In this document: one piece after another, positions 1-6,080 of the stretch | Position numbering within the stretch: position 1 is the stretch's first letter | Layout: every line of letters begins with the position of its first letter | NCBI GenBank assembly: GCA_021202835.1 | Contig: JAJQCI010000018.1 | Coordinates: forward strand, 1-8,138 | Length of the DNA stretch: 8,138 nucleotides | Reading direction: 5' to 3' | DNA from: Clostridiales bacterium | GTDB taxonomy: Bacteria > Bacillota > Clostridia > Lachnospirales > CAG-274 | Program-made: the position numbers and the translations under genes | Notes under the pieces: generated by a model | Told to the model about the DNA's origin: nothing | Databases searched by the model: none | The model's input: only the letters and a program-made list of their open reading frames with translations

Positions 1-11
1 GAGTTGATATT

Positions 12-548
12 TTGCGTTTTAAATTTGTTGGTAAAAATATAACTATTTGGGATTCTATTAAGGATAAGGCAGAAGCTAAAATAGGCAAGCTTGAAAAGCT
101 TCTTCCCGAAGATACTGTGGTAAATGTTGCGGCTTCAAACACAAAGGGCGTAAACAAAATCGAAGTTACAATTCCTCTTTACAAGAGAATTTTAAGGGCA
201 GAGGTTTCAGACCCGGATATGTTCGCCGCTGTTGACCTTGTTGTTGACAAGCTTGAGAGACAGCTTAAGAGATATAAGGGCAGATTAAAGGATAAGGTTA
301 AAAAAGGCGGAAATTTTGCCGAAGAGTTTGGGCTTGTTAATGCCGAAGAGGAAGCAGCTGACGACACAGCTAAAATCTCTAAGGTTAAAACCTTCCCCAT
401 TAAACCTATGGACCCTGAGGAGGCCGTTATTGAAATGGGGCTTTTGGGCCACAATTTCTATATGTTTATAAATTCTTCAACAGAGGAAACCTGCCTTGTT
501 TATAAGAGAGCCGACGGAACCTACGGCCTTTTGGAACCCCAAAGGTAA
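12..548 (+). CDS. hpf: Ribosome hibernation promoting factor, long form (HPF)
   Basis: This cytoplasmic protein binds the 30S subunit in the decoding region and promotes 100S dimers, silencing ribosomes in stationary phase or stress. The 178-residue length fits the long form. Residues 1-95 are the RaiA/YfiA-like domain, opening RFKFVGKNITIWDSIKDKAE, with the basic stretch LERQLKRYKGRLKDKVKK near 81-98. An acidic linker (about 103-120) follows. Residues 125-178 are the C-terminal dimerisation domain (VKTFPIKPMDPEEAV, then MGLLGHNFYMF and the closing YGLLEP). The start is TTG at 12; a GAG at 1-3, probably the end of a Shine-Dalgarno, lies 8 nt upstream, and the family N-terminus begins here. 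In-frame codons continue upstream to the window edge without a better start. The promoter lies outside the window. A strong hairpin terminator follows the stop. Family assignment is firm. Confidence 0.95.
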   Translation: MRFKFVGKNITIWDSIKDKAEAKIGKLEKLLPEDTVVNVAASNTKGVNKIEVTIPLYKRILRAEVSDPDMFAAVDLVVDKLERQLKRYKGRLKDKVKKGGNFAEEFGLVNAEEEAADDTAKISKVKTFPIKPMDPEEAVIEMGLLGHNFYMFINSSTEETCLVYKRADGTYGLLEPQR

Positions 549-605
549 AATATATAGATAAACACGAAAATTCTGAATTCATTTTGTTCGTTTCAATTCC
601 ATATT

Positions 606-651
606 GGGAGCTGCTGTTCTGCATATGCAGGGCGGCGGCTCTCGCTTTTTT
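606..651 (+). terminator. Intrinsic terminator of hpf
   Basis: An 11-bp outer stem pairs 606-616 with 633-643 (with a few G-U pairs). It continues through two G-U pairs and a 4-bp inner stem (619-622 with 627-630) to an ATAT loop. Six T residues follow at 646-651. It lies 57 nt after the hpf stop, in the correct orientation for hpf. Confidence 0.85.
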
Positions 652-656
652 GCTTT

Positions 657-689
657 AAAAAAGCCGCAGCGCTGAATAAGCACTGCGGC
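657..689 (-). terminator. Intrinsic terminator of the ACT-hom-lysC operon
   Basis: Read on the minus strand, GCCGCAGTGC pairs with GCGCTGCGGC (680-689 with 663-672; one G-U pair) around a 7-nt loop. Six T residues follow (A657-A662 on the plus strand). It begins 13 nt after the lysC stop and abuts the hpf terminator, so two convergent units are separated by paired terminators. Confidence 0.88.
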
Positions 690-702
690 CGGTGTGAATT
701 TT

Positions 703-1194
703 TTACTGTCTCATAACAGAAGACTGAACCATAAATTTGTCATGAATTGCGTTTGCGGCATAGTCGGCGTCTTTTTCGTCAACAAGAATAGAAATCTTTA
801 TTTCGGAGGTTGAAATCATATTTACATTTACTCCTGCGTTGTAGGTAGCTTCGAAGAAAAGAGCGGCAACCCCGGCGTTTGTGGCCATGCCTGCGCCTAC
901 GATTGAAACCTTGGCTACGTTTTCCTTATGGTCTACACTCTGATAGCCTATTCTGTTTTTAAGCTTTTCGATGGCCTCCATAGCGGCCTGAAGGTCTGAA
1001 CGGGCAATAGTGAAAGAGATGTCCTTTCTGCCGTCACGGCCTATAGACTGCAGGATTATATCTACGCTGACATTTTTCTTAGCCATTTCGGAAAACAGCT
1101 TATATGCGGTTCCGGGCTTATCTTCAAGCCCTATTATAGAAATTCTCGAAACATTTTTATCTACGGCAACGCCGCTGATTAACATACTTTCCAC
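703..1194 (-). CDS. Aspartate kinase beta subunit, internal in-frame start
   Basis: A nested product of 163 residues is predicted from a GTG at 1192-1194, which is codon 245 of lysC. A perfect AAGGAGG stands 8 nt upstream at 1203-1209. It would contain only the two ACT domains. In B. subtilis aspartokinase II, a beta subunit of 163 residues is made from an internal start of the same gene and assembles with alpha as a regulatory partner. The identical predicted length and the ideal ribosome binding site make conservation likely. A second in-frame start (ATG, codon 248, 1183-1185) lies 9 nt further on and could be used instead. Seen directly: the site and reading frame. Inferred: that it is used. 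Confidence 0.75.
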   Translation of the reverse strand: MESMLISGVAVDKNVSRISIIGLEDKPGTAYKLFSEMAKKNVSVDIILQSIGRDGRKDISFTIARSDLQAAMEAIEKLKNRIGYQSVDHKENVAKVSIVGAGMATNAGVAALFFEATYNAGVNVNMISTSEIKISILVDEKDADYAANAIHDKFMVQSSVMRQ

Positions 1195-1926
1195 GTTGGT
1201 TTCCTCCTTAACAACAGTTCCCTCTGCCTCTGAAAGGCTGGATCTTACAACAAGATTTACATTATATTTTTTGGCAAGCTCAACGGAGCGGTTATGGAGA
1301 ACCTGGGCGCCGAGACTTGCAAACTCCAGCATTTCGTCGTAAGAAATTTCTTTAAGCTTTTTTGCATGGCTTATTATTCTGGGGTCGCCGGTATAAACCC
1401 CGTCAACGTCGGTATATATTTCGCAGATATCCGCCTGAAGCTTCGCCGCAAGGGCAACAGCCGATGTGTCAGAGCCGCCTCTGCCCAGAGTAACAACGTC
1501 GCCTCTGTTGTTTACGCCCTGAAAGCCCGTTACAATAACGACTTTTCCGGCGTCAAGCTCATTTTCAACCCTGCGGACGTTTATGTCTTTGATTCTTGCG
1601 TTTGAATAGTCACAGGTGGCGTAAATATGACACTGGTTTGCGTTCATTGATATACAGGGCACCTTAAGCTTTTCCAAAGCCATACACATAAGGGCAACGG
1701 ACTGCTGTTCGCCTGTGGCCAGAAGCATATCCATCTCTCTCTTTGAGGGATTTGCGTTTATTTCATGGGCTTTATCTATTAAGTCGTCTGTTGTGTCGCC
1801 CTGAGCGGAAAGCACAACGGCGATTTTGTTTCCGCTTGCGTAAGATCTTTTGATACGGGATGCAACATTCATTATTCTTTCGGCATTGGCAACAGATGTT
1901 CCGCCGAACTTCATAACTATTAACAT
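703..1926 (-). CDS. lysC: Aspartate kinase, alpha subunit
   Basis: It phosphorylates aspartate with ATP, the first step towards lysine, diaminopimelate, threonine and methionine. The 407 residues match monofunctional, Bacillus aspartokinase II-type enzymes (408 in B. subtilis). The kinase domain shows KFGGTS (6-11), TGEQQS (71-76), GFQG (134-137), TLGRGGSDTSAV (147-158) and TDVDGVYTGDPR (172-183). Two ACT domains follow: about 262-330 with LEDKPG near 267-272, and about 338-400 with STSEIKIS (372-379). These are the usual sites for feedback by lysine and/or threonine; the effector cannot be read from sequence. The ATG at 1926 has an AGAGGAG site inside the end of hom. The gene is last in the operon, 4 nt after hom. 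Codon 245 is preceded by a strong internal ribosome binding site (see the beta subunit entry). No lysine riboswitch or T-box precedes the operon. Confidence 0.96.
   Translation of the reverse strand: MLIVMKFGGTSVANAERIMNVASRIKRSYASGNKIAVVLSAQGDTTDDLIDKAHEINANPSKREMDMLLATGEQQSVALMCMALEKLKVPCISMNANQCHIYATCDYSNARIKDINVRRVENELDAGKVVIVTGFQGVNNRGDVVTLGRGGSDTSAVALAAKLQADICEIYTDVDGVYTGDPRIISHAKKLKEISYDEMLEFASLGAQVLHNRSVELAKKYNVNLVVRSSLSEAEGTVVKEETNVESMLISGVAVDKNVSRISIIGLEDKPGTAYKLFSEMAKKNVSVDIILQSIGRDGRKDISFTIARSDLQAAMEAIEKLKNRIGYQSVDHKENVAKVSIVGAGMATNAGVAALFFEATYNAGVNVNMISTSEIKISILVDEKDADYAANAIHDKFMVQSSVMRQ
1203..1209 (-). promoter_or_regulatory. Internal Shine-Dalgarno for the lysC beta subunit
   Basis: Minus-strand AAGGAGG lies inside the lysC coding region, 8 nt before an in-frame GTG. 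It encodes the linker residues just after the kinase domain (the KEE region, 240-242), exactly where an ACT-only product should begin. It is a stronger match to anti-SD than the site in front of lysC itself. Confidence 0.75.
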
Positions 1927-1930
1927 AACT

Positions 1931-3169
1931 CTACTCCTCTGTTCTGATTGTTCCCAATATATTTTCTATTCCGTCACAGCTTAAAAGACTGCTCAAGAGC
2001 ATATCGGTTTCGCTTTCCTCCGCCTTAGAAGCCACAAAGCCGAATTCATCTTCAAGCTCAGGAAGCTCAACAAAGCGCACATCTCCGAAAATGTCGGAAA
2101 CGGCCTTCTTTGCCTTTTCTCTGTCATAGGTTTCAATTCTGACAAGCTTGCTTGTTTTAAAGGAATCAACGGGCATAAGCTCCTGTTTTTCCTCTGACCA
2201 GTTTATGATAACGTGGGTGTTTTTGTGTTTAATAGCGTCAACAACGTCTGAAACAACAGCCGCCGCAGTGGCTTCCTTTCCGGCGCCTCTGCCGTAGAAC
2301 ATAACCTGACCCAGCATATTGCCTGTTATGCAGATGCCGTTGAAAACGTCGTTTACCATATAAAGAGGGCTGTCTTCGCCTATCATAAATGGAGCAACGA
2401 AAGCCCAGCTGCCTTCGTCGGTGGTTTTGCCTATGCCTAAAAGCTTTATGGCCTTGCCCATAGCCTTGGCGTAGTCGATGTCTGTTTTGGATATGTTTGT
2501 TATTCCCTCTGTCATAACGTCGTTGTAGTCAACCTGAGCCTCTAACGCCAGCGACATAAGAATTGAAATCTTCCTGCAGGCGTCATAGCCTTCAACATCA
2601 GCCGCAGGATTTCTCTCGGCATAGCCCTTGCTTTGGGCGTCTTTTAAAACATCGTCATATTCAAGGCCTTCTTTTGTCATTTTTGTAAGCATATAGTTTG
2701 TTGTTCCGTTTAAAATACCCTTTATTTCCTGTATTCTGTCGGCCGTTATAGATGAGATGAGAGGCCTTAAAACGGGAATTCCGCCGCCTACACTGGCTTC
2801 GAAAAGATAGTTTATGTTCTTCTCTTCGGCAATTCTTATAAGCTCGGCGCCGTGAGCCGCAACAAGCTCTTTGTTTGACGTACACACGCTTTTGCCATTT
2901 AAAAGGCAGGCCTTTGTAAACTCATAGGCAGGCTTAACGCCGCCCATAACCTCGACAACAACGCTGACCTCGTCGTCGTTTAAAATATCGTTAAAATCGT
3001 GGGTTAAAACCTCTTCAACCGGGTCACCGGGGAAATCTCTTAGGTCGAGAACATATTTTATTTCAATGTTCTCCTTTGCTTTTGTGTCAACAATGTGCTG
3101 GTTAACCTTAATAACCTCATAAACCCCCGAACCGACGGTTCCGTAACCCAAGATAGCTATTTTCGCCAT
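1931..3169 (-). CDS. hom: Homoserine dehydrogenase
   Basis: This enzyme reduces aspartate semialdehyde to homoserine with NAD(P)H, the branch point to threonine and methionine. The 412 residues show an N-terminal Rossmann fold with GYGTVGSG (8-15), CTSNKELVA (96-104), the FEASVGGGIPV block (123-133), GILNGTTNYM (151-160) and GYAERNPAADVEGYDA (182-197). The catalytic lysine and acidic residues lie in these blocks. YGRGAGKEATA (292-302) contributes to the active site and cofactor region. From about 340 the C-terminal regulatory part looks ACT-like in length and secondary-structure rhythm. However, it lacks the DxPG loop and reads TYDREKAKK instead, so threonine feedback may be weak or different. 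The gene lies 9 nt after the ACT-domain gene and 4 nt before lysC. The ATG at 3169 has a GGGAG site within the end of the upstream gene. Confidence 0.95.
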   Translation of the reverse strand: MAKIAILGYGTVGSGVYEVIKVNQHIVDTKAKENIEIKYVLDLRDFPGDPVEEVLTHDFNDILNDDEVSVVVEVMGGVKPAYEFTKACLLNGKSVCTSNKELVAAHGAELIRIAEEKNINYLFEASVGGGIPVLRPLISSITADRIQEIKGILNGTTNYMLTKMTKEGLEYDDVLKDAQSKGYAERNPAADVEGYDACRKISILMSLALEAQVDYNDVMTEGITNISKTDIDYAKAMGKAIKLLGIGKTTDEGSWAFVAPFMIGEDSPLYMVNDVFNGICITGNMLGQVMFYGRGAGKEATAAAVVSDVVDAIKHKNTHVIINWSEEKQELMPVDSFKTSKLVRIETYDREKAKKAVSDIFGDVRFVELPELEDEFGFVASKAEESETDMLLSSLLSCDGIENILGTIRTEE

Positions 3170-3178
3170 ATTTATAAT

Positions 3179-3619
3179 TCACTCCCTGGCTATAATTTTA
3201 AGAGCGAGAACGCCCTTATTGCCTTTTATTTTTTGAATCAAGCCGTCCACGTCTTTATCGGACGAATTTAATTCTGCGCTTATTGTTACATTGGCAACTC
3301 CGCTTATGGGAATTGTCTGGTTTATTGTAAGTATGTTTGCCCCGAAGTCGGCTATGGTATTTAAAACGTTTGACAAAAGACCGGGCCTGTGGTCCAGATC
3401 CAGCGCAATAATAACCGTACTGCCCCGCCTGTTCTCTCCCAAAAGAAAGACATTGTCTCTGTATTTATAAAACGCCGAACGGCTTATGCCTACTGCCGCC
3501 GCAGCATCGGAAACGGAAAGCTTCTCTGCAGCTATAAGTTTTTTGGCTTCAATAACCTTTAAGAAAACCTCCGGCAAAACACTTTTATCAACTATTAAAT
3601 ATTTAGACGAATCTTCCAT
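3179..3619 (-). CDS. HTH-like/ACT domain protein (PheB/UPF0735 type)
   Basis: A 146-residue protein that resembles Bacillus PheB (UPF0735 family, about 147 residues), whose biochemical role is not established. Residues about 26-56 look like a helix-turn-helix (KLSVSDAAAAVGISRSAFYK). Residues about 68-143 form one ACT domain with the ligand-loop signature DHRPGLLSNVL (76-86). ACT domains commonly bind amino acids. As first gene of the operon with hom and lysC, it is a plausible amino-acid-responsive regulator of the operon or of Hom; this is inference. The ATG at 3619 has AAGGGTG about 10 nt upstream and follows a short leader of about 38 nt. In B. subtilis the homologue sits beside pheA, so the family tends to associate with amino acid genes but not always the same pathway. 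Confidence 0.88.
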   Translation of the reverse strand: MEDSSKYLIVDKSVLPEVFLKVIEAKKLIAAEKLSVSDAAAAVGISRSAFYKYRDNVFLLGENRRGSTVIIALDLDHRPGLLSNVLNTIADFGANILTINQTIPISGVANVTISAELNSSDKDVDGLIQKIKGNKGVLALKIIARE

Positions 3620-3635
3620 AGCTTTTGTTCACCCT

Positions 3636-3655
3636 TGACAAACAACTGTTCTTCA
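3636..3655. promoter_or_regulatory. Imperfect dyad in the operon leader, possible operator
   Basis: A 20-bp dyad has arms TGA-NN-AACA and TGTT-NN-TCA around a central AC, with 14 of 20 positions symmetric. It lies just downstream of the predicted transcription start and upstream of the ribosome binding site. The 2-nt centre makes an RNA hairpin unlikely, so a DNA operator is the more natural reading. The assignment is speculative; a short dyad in AT-rich DNA can arise by chance. Confidence 0.3.
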
Positions 3656-3663
3656 CACAAAGA

Positions 3664-3692
3664 ATTCTATCACACCCAAAGCCAAATTGCAA
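3664..3692 (-). promoter_or_regulatory. Predicted housekeeping promoter of ACT-hom-lysC
   Basis: On the minus strand there is a -35 TTGCAA (3687-3692), a 17-bp spacer, and an extended -10 TGA-TAGAAT (-10 hexamer 3664-3669, five of six matches to TATAAT). Predicted initiation is near 3658, giving a leader of about 38 nt, too short for a T-box or lysine riboswitch. AT-rich DNA upstream may act as an UP element. Confidence 0.6.
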
Positions 3693-3737
3693 GCCCATTT
3701 TTGTATTTTTTACAATAAATTTTATATTTTTTTGCAG

Positions 3738-3766
3738 AAAATAAAAAAGGCGGCCGTTACAGCCGC
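3738..3766 (-). terminator. Intrinsic terminator of the spoVA genes
   Basis: On the minus strand GCGGCT pairs with GGCCGC (3761-3766 with 3750-3755; one G-U pair) around a 5-nt loop GTAAC. The tract TTTTTTATTTT follows (3738-3748). It lies about 44 nt after the spoVAE stop and insulates the sporulation array from the amino acid operon. It also marks spoVAE as the last gene of the unit. Confidence 0.82.
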
Positions 3767-3809
3767 TCTTTAAAGTGAAGAACATTAATTTTATAACACA
3801 GGGGCCGGT

Positions 3810-4163
3810 TCATTTTTCTTTGGGGTTAAAAATAAGGGCCGATAAAAAGGCAAAAACCATAGCTGCCGTTAAGCCGGCCGAGGCGCTTTTTAAGCCGCCG
3901 GTCAGAGCGCCGGAAAAGCCCCGGCTGTCTACCTCGGCTTTTACCCCTTTGGCAAGTGTATTTCCGAAGCCAGGCAGGGGAATTGTTGCTCCGGCGCCGG
4001 CGAAATCAGCCAGCCTGTCATTCCAGCCCAAGCCCCCAAAAATACAGCCGGCAACAACGAAAACCACCAGAATTCTGGCCGAGGTCAGCCGGGTTTTGTC
4101 TATTAAAATCTGCCCTATAACGCAGATTGCTCCGCCTACGGCAAAGGCCTTTAAATAATCCAT
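3810..4163 (-). CDS. spoVAE: Stage V sporulation protein AE (SpoVAEb type)
   Basis: A small integral membrane component of the SpoVA dipicolinate channel in the spore inner membrane. From the ATG at 4163 it has 117 residues, close to B. subtilis SpoVAEb. Visible features are AFAVGGAICVIGQ (6-18), a hydrophobic segment at 30-47, the GLGW turn (44-47), the GAGATIPLPGFGNTLAKGV block (56-74) and a C-terminal hydrophobic segment at about 95-113. It is a paralogue of SpoVAC. A GTG three codons upstream (4172) overlaps the spoVAD stop by 8 nt, but the AAAGG at 4174-4178 is only 1 nt from it and 10 nt from the ATG, so ATG is preferred. No spoVAEa or spoVAF follows, unlike the Bacillus operon; a terminator follows instead. 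Confidence 0.93.
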   Translation of the reverse strand: MDYLKAFAVGGAICVIGQILIDKTRLTSARILVVFVVAGCIFGGLGWNDRLADFAGAGATIPLPGFGNTLAKGVKAEVDSRGFSGALTGGLKSASAGLTAAMVFAFLSALIFNPKEK

Positions 4164-4164
4164 A

Positions 4165-5175
4165 TTAAGCACGCCTTTCTATTTTAATAAGATGACAGAT
4201 TCCCATAATATTTTCCCCCTGCATAACTGTTGTGGGGCTCATAAGGGCTCCTGTGGGAATAAAAAGTATTTTTTTATATTCACCATCAAGAAGCTTTTTG
4301 AATATCATTGAAAACACCGCAGCCGAACAGGCACAGCCGCTTCCGCCCGAATGGGTATCCTGCTTTTTGCCGTCATAAATCAAAATTCCGCAGTCGCTGT
4401 GGTTTGGGCTTAGGTCATATCCTTTTTCATTTAAAAGATTTATGAGAAGCTCCTGACCTACAGTGCCTAAGTCTCCGGTGAAAATTTTGTCATAGTCTGA
4501 GGGTTTTGAGCCGAAGTCTTTAAAGTGGTTTAAAAGTACGTCCGCTGCGGCAGGGGCCATTGCGGCGCCCATATTGTTTGCGTCGGTTATGCCTAAATCT
4601 ACAATTCGCCCTGTTGTTATGCCTGTTATAACAACAGGGCTTTCCTCCTTCGAAAGAAGGGCAGCCCCTGCTCCGGTAACCGTCCACGTGGAGGTTTGGG
4701 GCCGCTGGTTTCCCAGCTCAAGAGGAAAACGAAACTGCTTCTCGGCGGCGCAGAAATGACTTGAGGCTCCGCATACTGTATTTTCGCCCCAGCCTCCGTC
4801 TATAAGGGCGCTCCCCAGGGCAAGGCTTTCGCCGAAGGTTGAACAGGCGCCGTAAAGCCCGAAGAAGGGGCGGCTGAAGTCCTTCACACCATAGCAGGAG
4901 GCCGCTGACTGGTTTTGGAGATCTCCGGCAAGAATATAATCTATGTTTTTAGGAGTGAGGGCGGCTTTTTTAACAACTTCGCCCACCGCCTTCTTAACAA
5001 ATTTCGCCTCTGCCTTTTCCCATGTTTTTTCTCCGTAAAGATTGTCGTTTACGTAAATATCGAAAAAATCTCTTAAGGGGCCTTCGGCTTCCTTTGTTCC
5101 CACAACGGAGGAAACTGCTTTAATATTTACGGGATTTTTAAATTTTACGGAATATAAGCCTGTTTTTTCTGCCAT
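4165..5175 (-). CDS. spoVAD: Stage V sporulation protein AD, dipicolinate-binding (SpoVAD)
   Basis: A 336-residue thiolase-fold protein. In B. subtilis, SpoVAD binds dipicolinic acid and lies at the inner membrane surface as part of the SpoVA channel complex. The thiolase-like layout is visible: GLYGACSTFGES (106-117), with Cys111 at the position of the thiolase nucleophile; CGASSHFCAAEKQFRFPLE (135-153); TVTGAGAALL (165-174); and a C-terminal half with GDLGTVGQELL (234-244) and THSGGSGCACSA (274-285). It is not expected to be an active thiolase, since the family is specialised for ligand binding. The ATG at 5175 has GAGG 7 nt upstream, overlapping the spoVAC stop, with a 4-nt gap between the genes. 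It is soluble, with no signal peptide, and is encoded between the two paralogous membrane proteins SpoVAC and SpoVAE. Confidence 0.97.
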   Translation of the reverse strand: MAEKTGLYSVKFKNPVNIKAVSSVVGTKEAEGPLRDFFDIYVNDNLYGEKTWEKAEAKFVKKAVGEVVKKAALTPKNIDYILAGDLQNQSAASCYGVKDFSRPFFGLYGACSTFGESLALGSALIDGGWGENTVCGASSHFCAAEKQFRFPLELGNQRPQTSTWTVTGAGAALLSKEESPVVITGITTGRIVDLGITDANNMGAAMAPAAADVLLNHFKDFGSKPSDYDKIFTGDLGTVGQELLINLLNEKGYDLSPNHSDCGILIYDGKKQDTHSGGSGCACSAAVFSMIFKKLLDGEYKKILFIPTGALMSPTTVMQGENIMGICHLIKIERRA

Positions 5176-5179
5176 ACAC

Positions 5180-5632
5180 TTACCTCACAAAATAATAAAT
5201 TATTCCCACAAGAATAGACGTCAGAGTGCCGTAGAGTATAACGGGGCCGGCGACAATAAATATTTTGGCCCCGAGCCCCAAAACGAAGCCTTCCTTTTTG
5301 AACTCAACGGCAGGGGCGGTAACAGAATTTGAAAAGCCCGTTATGGGAACTATTGAGCCTGCGCCGCAGAGCTTTCCTATTTTGCTGTACCAGCCAAGGC
5401 CCGTCAGAAGAGAAGCGGCGCCTATAAGAATTACGGAAACAAGGGTGTTTCTGCTTTCCGCTGTCATTCCGAAGGATGAAAAAACATTCAGCAGAAACTG
5501 GCCTATACAGCAGATTATTCCGCCGCTTACAAAAGCACGAAAACAGTTTTTCACAACGGGGCTGTTGGGAGAAGTCTCCTTCACAAGCCCGGCATATTCA
5601 TCATTTGATTTGTTTATATCTCTTTTTCCCAT
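5180..5632 (-). CDS. spoVAC: Stage V sporulation protein AC (SpoVAC)
   Basis: A polytopic membrane protein of the spore inner membrane; in B. subtilis it has been reported to behave as a mechanosensitive channel and to release dipicolinate. From the ATG at 5632 it is 150 residues, the B. subtilis length. Residues 1-30 are a polar N-terminal tail. Hydrophobic segments lie near 31-50 (AFVSGGIICCIGQFLLN), 63-80, 84-104 and 117-148. The GLGWYSKIGKLCGAGSIVPITGF block (78-100) matches SpoVAE. The start was chosen because AGGAGG stands 4 nt upstream and the family N-terminus begins MGKRD; a longer reading to 5725 would run into spoVAB. The 16-nt gap to spoVAB holds this ribosome binding site. SpoVAC, SpoVAD and SpoVAE form the minimal set kept in sporeformers. 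Confidence 0.95.
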   Translation of the reverse strand: MGKRDINKSNDEYAGLVKETSPNSPVVKNCFRAFVSGGIICCIGQFLLNVFSSFGMTAESRNTLVSVILIGAASLLTGLGWYSKIGKLCGAGSIVPITGFSNSVTAPAVEFKKEGFVLGLGAKIFIVAGPVILYGTLTSILVGIIYYFVR

Positions 5633-5648
5633 AGAACCTCCTGAATTT

Positions 5649-6080
5649 CTAAATATAATAAAAGCCCGGCACGAAATAATAAAGAAGGGACCCGGCCAGC
5701 TTTCCGAAAGCAATTGCACAGACAAACCACCTTATGCCCTGTCTGAGTCTTACACGGCGTGTAAGAATGGGTATTATGTTTAAAACCTCGGCTAAGGAAA
5801 CGGCAAGTGAGCCGTAGAATATGCCTATGCAAAGGCTTAAAAAAATAACGGCAGGGGCGGCTAAGGGAATGTATAAATTAAAATAGGGCTCGGCGCCGCC
5901 TATGATTCCTCCGGCGATTATGGCTTCTTCATAAAGCTTTATAAACTGCTTTGTGTTTGTTTTTTGGGCCAGTCTGGGAACGACCCCTATAATGGCTATA
6001 AAGGCCACAACTCCCCCGGCTACGAAAAGGCCGGAGCCAAGCCCTATTATTATGAGGACGAGTGTTTTTAAAATATTCAA
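5649..6080 (-). CDS. spoVAB: Stage V sporulation protein AB (SpoVAB)
   Basis: A 143-residue integral membrane protein (141 in B. subtilis) required with the other SpoVA proteins for dipicolinate uptake; its exact role is unknown. Hydrophobic segments are at about 4-34, 52-62, 70-101 and 115-139, with basic RRVRLRQ (108-114) likely on the cytoplasmic side. Conserved-looking blocks are GVVPRLAQKT (32-41) and EEAIIAGGIIGG (51-62). The start is TTG at 6080, overlapping the spoVAA stop as TTGA. The upstream site GGCGGTGG is a poor Shine-Dalgarno, so translation is probably coupled to spoVAA and limited. No other in-frame start near the expected N-terminus is better. Confidence 0.92.
   Translation of the reverse strand: MNILKTLVLIIIGLGSGLFVAGGVVAFIAIIGVVPRLAQKTNTKQFIKLYEEAIIAGGIIGGAEPYFNLYIPLAAPAVIFLSLCIGIFYGSLAVSLAEVLNIIPILTRRVRLRQGIRWFVCAIAFGKLAGSLLYYFVPGFYYI

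Noticed and set aside
1010..1605. Two plus-strand open frames opposite lysC
   Set aside because: They are shadows of the aspartokinase reading frame, with no family resemblance.
3620..3737. Leader checked for a lysine riboswitch, T-box or attenuator
   Set aside because: It is too short between promoter and ATG, with no conserved stems or terminator/antiterminator pair seen by eye.
3603..3785. 60-codon minus-strand frame covering the operon promoter
   Set aside because: It spans a terminator, the promoter and the leader, has no credible ribosome binding site, and looks like translated AT-rich intergenic DNA.
3775..4158. Plus-strand open frame opposite spoVAE
   Set aside because: It is antisense to a clear gene, its proline/alanine-rich product comes from the GC-rich third positions of spoVAE, and no ribosome binding site is visible.
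4164..4172. GTG start for spoVAE three codons before the ATG
   Set aside because: The AAAGG site is only 1 nt from the GTG but 10 nt from the ATG, and family members start at the MDYL-like position.
5633..5725. N-terminal extension of spoVAC by 31 residues
   Set aside because: It would overlap the end of spoVAB. The ATG at 5632 has AGGAGG 4 nt upstream and gives the usual 150-residue protein.
5265..5783. Plus-strand open frame opposite spoVAC and spoVAB
   Set aside because: It is a shadow of two genes with firm family matches, and the product has no recognisable domain.
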